Origin: Penelope pileata
Taxonomy: Eukaryota; Chordata; Aves; Galliformes; Cracidae
Direction: 5' to 3'
Length of the DNA stretch: 64,000 nucleotides
NCBI GenBank assembly: GCA_013396635.1
Contig: WBMW01004029.1
Coordinates: 710,825 to 774,824, forward strand
Shown here: piece by piece, positions 38,160 to 49,654 of the stretch
Numbering within the stretch: the first letter of the stretch is position 1
Layout of the letters: each line of letters starts with the position of its first letter
Position numbers and translations under genes: made by a program
The notes under the pieces: model-generated
Told to the model about the DNA's origin: nothing
Databases searched by the model: none
The model's input: the letters and a program-made list of their open reading frames with translations, nothing else

Positions 38160-38290
38160 TAACTTGCCTCTGCTAGTAATCTGAACTTGTCTTAACTCCG
38201 GAGTTTTTCAATTATATTATCTTCTTTCATGCAAATTAAAGGACTACACAAGCACAATTAGATGTGGCAGCCACAAACAATGGGAAAACC
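38160..38290. promoter_or_regulatory. candidate non-coding regulatory element (octamer and SOX-type sites)
   Basis: This non-coding, low-simple-repeat segment contains a perfect octamer ATGCAAAT at 38229-38236 and a SOX-type word AACAATG at 38276-38282, along with other AT-rich homeodomain-like words (TAATTA-type, CAATTA). The texture is like that of conserved developmental enhancers, but conservation cannot be judged from one genome. The motifs are short enough to occur by chance. Confidence 0.25.
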
Positions 38291-38969
38291 ACTCAGAAAA
38301 ATAAGTAACTTTTTATTCAGACCGAGGAGGTAACTGGCAGCTCTCTTCGACTTTTATCCAGACAGGAAATAGATATTAAGATTGTGTTTCTATGAAAATA
38401 AACTAAGACTTGTTCTGCCCTTTTGTCATCCTCCCTCCTTTCCCAATGTTTATGATTCTGGTTCCCTAAGATTAAAATGATGCATACCCTAGCTCCTCTG
38501 TTGTGCTTACAGAAGAGCACAAATGCAGACCCCAGTGCTGATGGTAATTCATTCTCTCCTTTACAACATTACTTGTCATTTCTCATGCTGCTAACTTTCT
38601 GAAAAGGAGATTGTAGGTTTGAACAGAGGGGGAAAGGAAGTGGATGGCAAAATGCATCTTCATTTTGGTATGATTGAATCACAACCCTCGTGGCAATCAG
38701 TACCTGAAATGGCCCTATTGAAACCAGTGAATATTTATCCGATGGCCTGAGTTGAGAATATAACCAACTGCAAACTAAGCTAGCTGAACTAGTAAAATTC
38801 ATTAACAGCACGTTAATAAACAAGTGCAGTGCCCTTTTTCCCTTATTTGTACCACAATAACTTTGTATGCAAGTCGTGAGTTTTCCGTGGCTATAAACAC
38901 CAACTGTTCAGCTCAGTAAAAACACCCCCCCGTTTGGTGATGAGCATAAATGTCCTAGTCTTCCTCCTC

Positions 38970-39075
38970 TTTTGTAATTGACGAACATTAAAGAACTTAA
39001 TTAAAGTTTAATTAATCATAAAGGACTAAGCGTTTAATTAAACACTGAGCATTAAAGCCACAAACTCACTTTCAC
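38970..39075. promoter_or_regulatory. cluster of three TTAATTAA homeodomain-type sites
   Basis: The exact palindrome TTAATTAA occurs at 38997-39004, 39008-39015 and 39034-39041, with a TAATTG word at 38975-38980. Each copy contains TAATTA, the classic core for Q50 homeodomain proteins, in paired inverted form. The segment is non-coding and not a simple repeat, since the sequences between the sites differ. That pattern fits a homeodomain-responsive enhancer, by inference only. Nothing indicates which gene it would control. Confidence 0.35.
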
Positions 39076-42000
39076 AAACAAGAGATGGAGGAGATGAGTC
39101 ATTCTGAGACCCAGACTTTGTAAGGAATCGTTTCATCAGTCCTCGTCTGGACTCTGACCACCTCTGCCAGAGCTTCAAGCTTACAGAAGCACAGCAATTG
39201 CATTAAATTAAGGCACTGCTGTCGCTCAAAATTGTCATCTCAACAGGTGAGTATGCACGCCCACATTTCAGACTGCAGAATTTTTTTTTCCCAAGAAATC
39301 AAGGCATTTTTCATCATAGAACAGAGCAGAACCCACAAAGTTCTGTGGCTGTACCCCATGCCTTGCTAATGAAGGCACAGCTGTTAAAACATAACGAATA
39401 AGTGGAAGAGGAGAGATCTTAAAACACATTAACGTTTGAGAACAATTTGGAAGACACAACCATAGGCTATTGTGCAGACGAAACAATAAGAAAATGAAAT
39501 GCTGTCCATGAAGTTTCCAGCATACAAGAAAGCAAACAATTCATCTTTAGCAGTTCCATGTTGTTTTATGTAGTATTTGTACTTTGGGGTTAGAGATAAG
39601 AATGACCTACTTAACAAGAGTAAAACCAAAAAATCGTGCCGCCTGTTTTAGACTAGTACATTTTGTCCTGCAAACGTTGCAGAACATTTTCCCATGAAGA
39701 ATTACCCTCAGATATCCTGAACATCACTTAGCTTATCGTTGTATTCTGTCAAGGAGACTGGTGATTATTTGAATACTTTTTTGATATTGACCTCTGCTAA
39801 AGGTATCATTAAACTTGTACAGCCAAGTAACTCTAGGAGCAAAAGTAGAGATATTTGGTACCTGGAGTCTAACTGTTCAACGGGAAGGCACCTCTTGCTC
39901 TCCAGTGAGCAACAAATACAGGCCAGAGAGTAAATTAGTAAACTGGAGCACACGGCTAGCCCCTTCTTGGGCCCTAGAAACCAAGCAAAATTAAATTAAC
40001 TTGCTTTGTAATCTCTGTAGAATGTTCTAGGCAGGCAAATGCCAAACACTGTCAGAGCAAGGAAAGCAGGTTGTTTTTCCATAGAATTAACCTCTAAATT
40101 AAGGGGATGTGAAAACCCTGGTTACCAGATGGAACTAGGCCTTTGGTTATACCAACAAACAAACTTTGACTTCTTCAGAGGAGCATTCTGGTGACACTAT
40201 TTAAGCCAGAGTCTTACAGCTGTTTGCTCTATTTCTACCTCGTACTTAAATACACATTCAGGACAATGCTACATTTGTTATCATTTCTGAGTGGGTATGA
40301 AAAGTGATTTCACAGCAGGAAGAAAACTCTGGAATCTGTGATCCAGCATAGCAGCACACTGCTGTTTTTTGTTTTTTTTTCCTATTGTAATATCTCATTT
40401 CCTTTTATGCTTTAAGGTTGAACAAGAACAGATGTGAAATGTTGTGATCACTGCTTTTTCTGCAAGGAGAGTAGTTTAATGGTTTTGTATCACAGGCAAC
40501 AGCTTCCCACGCTTAATTCTGTGATCTTATCAACGCTGCAAACTATCCAAGCAAAAGAAATGCATTTTCATGTCTAGTGCCTTCTCCAAAGTTTTTTTAT
40601 TTTACAGTGATTAGCAAAGGCGTCAAGTTTTTAATATTAAGTGTAAATTGGAGCATTGGTATTATAGGAAACTCCAAAGGCAAGCAAGTATGCTTTGGGG
40701 TTTTTTAATGTTACAAAGAAGCTTGCAAATGTTAGGAGACATAGAACGTAAGGAATCAAAAATGTGTTTCAAATTTCAACAAAAACTCCAGCACTAAAAG
40801 TACAATAATAGAATAAAAAAAAGCATGATGTGTGTGTGAGGAAGTACCTTTTCATCTCTCACTGTAAGGAGGGATTTCAAAAGGTTTTGTGCACACAGAA
40901 CAAATAGAGAAATGCCTGCTCTTGACATCATTCGGATCAATTGTACAAATTGTGCAGCTATTGTGTTTTAAAGATTATAAAACAACTAAGGAGCAATTCA
41001 CCCACACCTGCTTGTTCAGCCCTGCTCCTATCGCTGGTAATTTTAAAGAATGACATTGAACGTTTCTATCTGACTTGATCTTGACAAGCACATCTGCCAA
41101 AACTCAAATCCAGACTTGAATGCTCCACGCTAACCTGTACTGATTTTTTTGTTTCATTAAACTTTAGCTATACAGGAGTAATTATGAACAGCATCTTTCC
41201 TGACAGCCAACTGATGGTGAACCTTTGTGTCCGCTGATGGTAATAATGAGCATTTCATTTGTCAGATCCCAGTGAAGAAAACAGCAAACCCACAAGTATG
41301 ACACCAGTTGGCAGCTCCCCGTTTCAGAGCTGAATTGAAGCAATCAGTCAGTGAAATAAGAACCACAAGAGCAGCAGAATACCCTTGATTTTTTTCTTCC
41401 TACCAGCCATTTGTATCATGCACGTTTGATAATGGTTCTGCTCAAGCTGAAGCCTGTTAACCTGTTATCTACGTACAAGAACCACATCTACATTAACTCT
41501 CCATTTTATTTTTAAATGCTTTCGCCGTTCTCAATAACCAGAACAAAATTATAAAATGTAAAATGCCTCTAACAACATGTTTCAGTTTTCAATTTAGTTG
41601 ATAATGTTGATTTAGGTTTAATTTAGTACAATTACACTTGCATTTCAAATTATCTTTCTGTAACTGAAGTCATGCTATTTCTGCTCCAATTGCCTTTCCA
41701 TATTCTCTACCACAGCACTATGCTTTTAGTGCATTTTTTTTTCTCTCACATCAAATTAACTTGCAGCTCATAGCATAGTCTTACTTATGGAAATGCTCAC
41801 ATTTCAGAATTTTGATTAAATTGTGGGGTTGATTCAGATATATTCTTCACCTTTTTTTTTTTTTGTCTTCAGTGGAGGAGTTGGGCGTGCAAAGAATCCA
41901 AAAGCTTTTTGCTTGTAACAAACAAAAAATATCACAGCTGCTTTGCTGGACATTTTCCAATTTTTTCATTCAGTTCTGATAAAATAAATTAAAATTATGA

Positions 42001-42805
42001 TTGCCTTCATTTATATACATTTGACTTTGGCTTATGTGTAGGGTCCAGGTAGACCTTCAGTCTTTGTCACCTAGCCTTGAGCTCGAGGGAGCATAGTTTT
42101 CTTTCAAAGTGGGCTCTATGCACAATTCAAGGTAGAAGTGATTAAATACCATTAAGAAGCCATATGAAAATAAATGGAGTAATTGACATATCTTTTATAA
42201 ACACTTCTCTGATATCTTTCTGATCAGAAATTTCTCTTAGTTATCTGCACATTTTAGAGATTTTAGATATCTGCATTTTTGTGGGTGGGAGGGGAAGAGG
42301 TGGCAATACAGAGGTCTCTTCATGGACCTTGTCCCGTCAACGTGCCAGGTGATGAGTTACTTGACTTCAGTACATTTCACACAGGTTTTGAATGTTACTA
42401 CGAGGTATATACATGAATGGATATGGAGAAGAATGGAGACGTCAAGCTTTAATCAGGTGTATGACTTGGGCAGACAACGTTTCATCCCAAATATACCTCA
42501 ATGCCCTAAATTGTTCTGTAAGAGCACACTTATCAGGACATTTTCTCCTTCAAGAGAATATGTCATTTTGGTGGTAGGATAATATCTATTGCAATGTAAG
42601 AACTCTCACATTTATGCTTCTAAAGATAGTCATTCAGGGAAAGACTTCAGAATATTCTGGCATAAGAACTTATTTTTTAAAAATAAATTTAAAACTATTA
42701 TCTATCAAATAAAAAGGCCTACTCTTTAAAATCATGTAATTTTTCCTTTTTTATTTTTTTTTTTGTGCATAGTGAAAGGATGATATCTGTCAGAGAGCAC
42801 TAAAA

Positions 42806-42892
42806 TTCTCTAAATCATTCTATTTTCATATTCTAATTAAGATATTGTTCTCTAAATCATTCTATTTTCATATTCTAATTAAGATATTGTTC
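42806..42892. repeat. exact tandem duplication, 42-bp unit x 2
   Basis: A 42-base unit beginning TTCTCTAAATCATTC at 42806-42847 is repeated without any mismatch at 42848-42889, followed by a further TTC. Perfect identity suggests a recent duplication or an assembly artefact. The unit is non-coding, AT-rich and matches no known repeat. Confidence 0.95.
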
Positions 42893-43171
42893 ATGGAGTG
42901 CAAGTGTGGCATTCTGAACTGGAAGAGTATAATAAGGCAAGTTGAGACAAATGAGCTTGTAGAATGGTATTATATAGTGTAATTTGAATTACCTGTCCAC
43001 TTCCTGATCTAGACAGACAGTGAATGGCATTTGTTATGGAAGATCAGATGTTCACCCAATGCTACTGACTCTTTCTGGCAAACCAAACAGCTGAAGTACT
43101 TAATGCCTAATTTATTTATTTAGCTAAATTACACTGAAACTGCTTTGCTACGTAGGCATCATAAACCCCCC

Positions 43172-43236
43172 TTCAGTGGGGAGGTTGGAACTAGATGATC
43201 CTTGAAGTCCCTTCCAACCCAAACCATTCTATGAAA
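43172..43236 (+). repeat. CR1 LINE 3'-terminal remnant
   Basis: About 65 bp containing the CR1 terminus in plus orientation: 'gttggaactagatgatcctt', 'gaagtcccttccaacccaaa' and 'ccattctatgaaat'. It is one of the shortest possible 5'-truncated CR1 insertions and contains no coding part. Confidence 0.92.
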
Positions 43237-43239
43237 TAG

Positions 43240-46200
43240 ACCCAAAGACTTTAATCACAAGGCCTTAAGACTGCTCTTAGAACATTTCAAAGCAGGATGA
43301 CTTAAGAAAAAAAAAATACAGAAAAACTTATTTCTCTTTCCTTTCTTCTATCCATATTATTAGCTAGAGCAGTCCACCCAAGGCTCCAAGAAATATGAAG
43401 TTCAGCTGGAGAAAGGTCAGACACAACACTTTACAGTGTGACATAGAAGTCTGAGATTTGGATAACAAAGAGGGACAATGTATCACGATCCCACAGAAGT
43501 TAAATGCACCCTCCAAGTTGCTCACTGCTCATTTTAAAGGCTTTTATTCTATTTCTTCTAATTGCTTCAAAATTTATTTCCTCATTCATTCCATGCTGAC
43601 GAAAGGCACTGCAAAGCAACAACAGCAAGATGCTCCTAAAAATCACACAGTGCTTTTTATATAAAACAGCTGGAGAGTGGGCTAAATGGAGAATTGCACA
43701 TGGACTCTGGAGGGACTGGAATTTTAAAAAGAGACAAGTCACCCTATTCAGAGAAAACAGAAAAGTAGCAGGGCATAATGGATTTAGATGAGATACAGTC
43801 AAACCTCTCATTCAATTTCTATCTGTAAATCACCGAATGTGTTTCTAGCAATAATAGTATAGGATGTCATATGCTGTTTCAACGATCCATTTATATTAAA
43901 TTAAATTTATAAAGTGTAACCTAAAGTTATAATTTTTGCCTTTTTAATTCAAGATATGGTTCATTTATTGTAGTGCCTTTGGGAGCTTTGCCAGTTAATA
44001 ATTGAAGAGGTCATTTTGTTATGAATTGCTTTTTGCTTTTCCATCCTATTTATTTACTTAGTTCAGAGCAAAGGGAAATTTCAAATTTCTGAAGGCCTAC
44101 CAGATGTCACAGCTACCGTCAGCTCTGTGTTTTAGCAGACACTCATCAGTTTTTATTTATTTTTAAACAGAAGTTTAAAAAGTAGTGCCTTTAATAGCAA
44201 GAATTAATATAAGGAGTATGTTTTATTTTCAAGTGAAATTACTGTTCATCAAAAGAAATCATTAAAAAATGTTTGCGACTATGGGGGTTTTGTCAAGGAT
44301 AGGACAACAGGAGGAGGGAGAAAGGAAACAGTCGATATGTTTTAAGTGACTGTCATGTCTTCTTATTGTAGGAAATATATTGTGAGAAATTCTATAATTA
44401 AATTCAAATCTGGGAAGATCTGTAATTTCCTATGTATAGAAAAAGGATCTGTATCTGGAATTTTAGCATCCAAGTCAACAGAACTTCCCACTTATTTCTA
44501 TTGAATTGGATTTATTTGACAAATAACGGTTCTTGTGAATACATTTCCTCAGTTGTATCAACAAAGCTGCAGTTATAGTTGCGAACACTGCTTGTAAAGG
44601 TTTTGGATAGTTTTAAGTGGTCAATTTTAATTTCCTTCCTTGGACATTCATGCACATCTCTTGATTAAAATGTGCTATCAATGAATACTGAAAATGCATC
44701 AAAATACTTCCCGTTTGCCAGTAATTCTTCTCTGTGAATAAAGTGACACCGTACAGAAATTATTCCATTTGGAAGACTTGGGGACAAATGATCTTTCACT
44801 GGGTTCTGCTTTGTTATTCAGAAGTTATGACACCTGGCACTCCTTTGTCCTAAGGCTTTCAGATAAATTTGATATCCTGGTTTACTGTCAGAGATTCCCT
44901 TTAACTTCCAAAAAAAAAAGTAGAATTTATGAATATAATTAAGTCCTTTTAAAATGTCATTGTAGATTAGTACAGTTAAATATTTTATAAAAAATAATTT
45001 TGAAAATACAGACAGTAAGAAAAATGAAAAATTATTCATTAAAATATTAAAAATATAATTGTTTTGAACTTAGATATCTTCCTTTCACCAAACCATTCAC
45101 CAACACTAAGTATTAAAAAGAAAACCCAGGAGCAAAGAGCTTATGTGGAACAATCGTGGCTGTGTTCTCACCTTCACTCTCCCTTTAATGCCAAACCTAT
45201 CAGCTTAGCCATTCAAAAATGTTTTATTTCATACTTCTAATCAAGCTCAATCCACCGTTCCTCAGTCTCCAGTAGGCACACTGAGATATGCAAACCTGAA
45301 CGTTTTAGTTGGACAAGTGCCACTGACACGTGAAACATAACCATCATCAATTGGCATCGTAAAATCTGAGCATAAGAAAAAAATAAATGGAAAAAAAAGC
45401 TAAGCAAAGCCTACAGTATACAACCTACAACACAGAAAAAGAGTTATGCAGAACTTTGTGTACAAATTTCCTAGAGGAAGAGATCAAGTATTCACCATGG
45501 TCTGTAGTGTGCCTACACGTTGGTACCCATTGTGAGCAACACCTTGGACAGGAGTGATGCCGCCAGGAGACTCTCAGGCCAGTGAGCACCCTGCAGCCCT
45601 GATGGCAAGGGCTTAGCTCCAGGACATCTAACGGTTTGCTCTCCTGTGCACATCAACTAATAACACGTGGAGTCAATCCACACACTACAACCAGCTTTAA
45701 ATCCTTTGAATACTTGGCTCTGCGTGTTGTGTAGTCACAGCATTGAGTGAAATGCTGTGCGTACAACCCAGTGGCAGATATAAAAATGGACAGCACAATG
45801 CCAACTCACAATGTGCTTTATTGCTTAAATTGCAGACCAATTAAAATGCAGTTCTTACTCCAGCTTTGCAACCCATGGCATCTGACTTTTCTGGAGGTGA
45901 CACTTTGGGATCTATCTAACATCCTGTTGGAACAGTCACAGACAATTTAACTTCCCTGGAATATATTAGTTTATGCTGCTGCTATAAAGGATCCAAATTA
46001 AATTCCCCACAGGGATTTTTTACTGCCATACTAAGATTTATAAAGTATTTTTTTTCCTAACAACAGGGACTGCAATAATGACTGCTGAATTTCATTTTGA
46101 TAATGACAGATGTTACAAAGACAAAATAGGAATTCCTAATGAGATTTTGAGTGACATTATTCCAATTTCATATGCTTGCATATTTTCAAATTTGATAGTA

Positions 46201-46689
46201 GCAAAAAGATGCTGCTTCTTATTTTATATTTATTTGCTGTGTTGCATCAGATTCTCTCAAAGTTGCTTTATTCATAGGTTTTAACTTGAACTACTGTAAC
46301 AATCTTCAGCTTTTTTGCAGTAATATACAGTTATATTATATGGGGAAGGAGATGAATATAAGATCAGAAGAGAATTTATGCAATCTCAGGCTGGGCACAA
46401 TTTTTTCTCACTCTCACTATTTTATGTGAAGTTATAGAAATGCAGTAGAAAAAACGATAAAGCATTCTGTTTGCAAGCAATGAGGAATAAAAACACTTCA
46501 GTCTTTTTACTTGGAAGAACTGCTATATCCTTTTTTTTAAAAAAAAAAAATGCAACACCTACAGGGTGCAGGAAAACAGAAGGCAGTTCGTAAAAGATGA
46601 GTGTCAACTAGACTGAATAATTAAGTAAATAAAATAAATTTAGATTCTGGTCAGATATGAAAACAAAACAATGAGATCTATGTATCAAG
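43240..46689. other. unique AT-rich DNA, no gene seen
   Basis: No gene is recognised. The longest frame, 103 codons on the minus strand (43500-43811), resembles nothing known. A more GC-balanced patch lies at about 45490-45740, without an identifiable element. Confidence 0.55.
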
Positions 46690-46759
46690 TTTTTTTTTTT
46701 TTTTTTTTTTTNNNNNNNNNNNNNNNNNNNNNNNNNNNNNNNNNNNNNNNNNNNNNNNN
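46690..46759. other. T-run followed by an assembly gap
   Basis: A run of 22 T (46690-46711) leads directly into 48 N (46712-46759), after which the sequence resumes as TAAAGC. The gap is probably a homopolymer that could not be read through; its true length and content are unknown. Confidence 0.97.
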
Positions 46760-49460
46760 TAAAGCTTTTTAAAATGCTGTCCTTTTAACTCCTCTTTACC
46801 CATTTCCATCTCTTTTACTAGAATTCAAGAACTGGAATGTACAAGGATTTTAAGAACCTGTGTTCATTTGATATATTTCAAAAGTTACTGAAATCTGTGG
46901 CCTGTCTGATTGCAAAAGATTCATGTTGGTTAAAATTATGCTACAGTATCATAAAACATTCTTAGTTTTCTATAAGATTTATGCAATACCACCCAAACTA
47001 TGTCTTCAGAGCACAGCACACTGCCTGCTCCTGCCTGCCAAGAAAACAGCTGTCAAAATAGCTGTCCCCGTTTCCTCAGGGCTCAGATGTCACTCGCTAG
47101 AAGCACTGAGTTGCACTTGAAGACGGGAATGCTTATCCTTACGTGCAATTAGCTGATGTACAGGAAGAAGAAATCAGTATTTCCAAAGGCTCTCAAATTT
47201 TGCTTTGAATACCAAACTCACACCGCCTCCTTCTGAGTTTATAACTCCTCGTGCAAATAATGCTATACATCCTGCTTATCTCCTGAAACGCTGGCAGCAC
47301 AGTGTAGTTAAGAACAGCTGCCAATTTCTACCCACATCCTCAAGTGATATTTTCAATGCACAGTTGCTGCTGTATCCAACACAGAGTACGAAAGTGATCA
47401 CAAGCTAATGGCAACCATTTGAGTAGTCCTCTGAATTATTAATAAATTAGATCTATGGAAACCATTTAGCATGACTCATTAAGCTGATTAACTCCCTGTT
47501 TCAAGAGCAAATGGCTGTTCTAGTAGAAGGGAAGGTAGGAACTAGTAGATAAATAATGATTATTAGAATAGCAGGGAGTTTTTTGGAGCAATTGTCAAGC
47601 TAGAGGGAAAGAGTTGCTTGAAAGCCTCAGGAAGGACTTTGAGAAATTAGTGCAACAAAATTAGAATGAACTAGCAGAAAGAGATCTGATTACATAAAAA
47701 TGCACTTGACAAGGTAGCAAATAAGAAGCACACGCTAATTTGTATGGGCTCCAAAATGCAGCAGCCATACGTTAAAGCTGCAGGTATAGCACCAGCTCTG
47801 CGCAGGATTTCATAGCAGTGCTGACACGTGGTGGGTTCAAGCGTGCTAGTGAGAAAGGCAGTCTCATGCAATCAGACAGCTACTGCTCCTGCTTCACTTT
47901 CCTTTATTTGTGTTTTCCTGGGCAGTTTCAGCATTGTCTTATTTTCTTTTGTGTTTATTATAACTCATTACACGAATAAAATTCACACACACAAAATCAG
48001 AATGTATCTTCACACAGTTAATGAGATTTTCTAAACCACTCTTATCTCCTTTATCAATTCAAATGTGAACTGGCTGAAGAAAGAATTAGCCATTTTACGG
48101 CGTACTGGCAATAAATTTACGATGATTATTTGGTGATGTAAAATTAATGCATTTTAATCAGCTATTATTAGTGCATCTATTTTCACACAAATCTTTCCCC
48201 CAAGTATCAAGTGCAGAATAAAGACATAGCAGATAAAAACTCCATAAATAGCTATAGTCTGTATTACAGAATGTATTTTCTTCTATTTTTGGAAAATTCC
48301 ATTACTATAGCACCTTTTTTTTTTCTTTTTCTGTATGCAAAGCACAATTAGAGGAGAACTTAGAAAAGTAATATTACTGTCAGAGAACTGTGATGTTCCC
48401 ATCCACATGGCAGCTTTTCACAAGATAACTGGCACTACTGTTATAAATTCTTTACATCTTCCATGGATGTCCCTTAAAATCCATCCCGTGCCAGCAGCAA
48501 CGTGCTGGAAGCGTCATAAAATATCTTGTAGAAACCTAAAACCAGTGCTACTCAACACCAAAACACACCAAAGATGCTGACGTATGCACCATAAATTCTG
48601 ATCTCACCTCAAAATTCTCCCATTAATTTGGAAGACTTATAAATTTTTAATAACTAAGTATTCTGTTGTTGTAAAATATGAGTCAATAAATGTTATGTAA
48701 TGTAAATATGTTATATAATAGCCCACAGCTTTGTTGTATATATTTGTACATCTATATTTCATCTGTTATTTATTATACTCTGCCAAAACACCAGAATAAA
48801 TATTTACTTTTTATTAGCCTTTACACCTTGCAAGTTAATGTAAAGCAGTCTAAATTATAAACAGCTGTAAGTTCTTTCTAATTTCTGTTCTACCATGTAA
48901 AGAACCCAGAGACTAACCAAATAAAATCCCATTTGTTTATGTGGGAGGTTTTTAAAGGGTAGTCTGCTTTTAAAAAAACTCAAGAAATAACTTTACATTT
49001 TTTTCCTATATGCAATGCAATCTATAGCAGAATCTACAAATCTAAGTTATAATTCTGATCTAATAGAATCTATAAATATAATACAGAACACACAGAAGAT
49101 GCGATAACTCCTTCTGAATGTAAAAATAATGATTTTGAAATGAATATTTGAAACCAGACAAATCAAAGCTTATGGAAATAGACTATTCTGAGAAAATCAC
49201 AGGCTTGACTCAATTAATTCACACGTTGTACTGGACAATGCCAGCAACAGATTTATGCAAAAATTATGGTTAGAAAGAGCAGTGATAAGTCAACAACGCT
49301 AAGCTCTAAGAGAAGTTGTTGTGTGACTGTTTAATTCCTGTTATGTTTGCAGCTCAAAGTACATATCTGATTCACAGACGGATGCAGAAGTGGGTATGCA
49401 CATTGCTTAAATACAGCTATTTAAGGCTGCGCAGGATACATGCACTCGGTTTCCTACAAG
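46760..49460. other. unique AT-rich DNA, no gene seen
   Basis: No gene or transposon is recognised. Frames are at most 81 codons. The stretch at about 48060-48200 has the look of conserved non-coding DNA (AAATTAATGCATTTTAATC-type words), with no direct proof. Confidence 0.55.
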
Positions 49461-49461
49461 G

Positions 49462-49650
49462 GTGGCGAGGCCCTGGCACAGGCTGCCCAGAGAAGCTGTC
49501 TCTCCATCCTTGGAGACATTAAAGACCAGGTTGGATGGAGCCCTGGGCAGCCCGATCTGGTGGGTGGCAATCCTGCCCAAGGCAGAGGGGTTGGAACGAG
49601 ATGATCTTTAAGGTCCCTTCCAACCCAAGCTGTTTCATGACTGTGATTCG
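49462..49650 (+). repeat. CR1 LINE 3' fragment
   Basis: Plus-strand CR1 3' region. It starts within the end of ORF2, where the equivalent of HWNRLP-type residues would be ('ggccctggcacaggctgccc', 49469-49488). It continues with 'ccaggttggatggagccctg', then the typical 'ggttggaacgagatgatctt' and 'aaggtcccttccaacccaag', and ends in a degenerate gattctatg tail near 49650. It is 5'-truncated at about 49462 and relatively well preserved. The 68-codon frame 49316-49522 runs into it and is not a gene. Confidence 0.95.
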
Positions 49651-49654
49651 ACCA

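Larger units (their letters stand above)
27979..42805. other. long unique AT-rich region, no gene seen
   Basis: About 14.8 kb without any clear gene or young transposon. Frames of up to 106 codons (30140-30460 plus, 35526-35846 minus) match nothing I know. A C-run lies at 30121-30130 and T-runs at 30891-30903, 31661-31672 and 41851-41864. Candidate regulatory segments at 38.16-38.29 kb and 38.97-39.08 kb are listed separately. No exon-like block with consistent splice sites was found. Confidence 0.5.

Noticed and set aside
42806..42892. Possible start of a CRISPR-like or satellite array
   Set aside because: There are only two directly adjacent copies with no spacers, and the genome is vertebrate.
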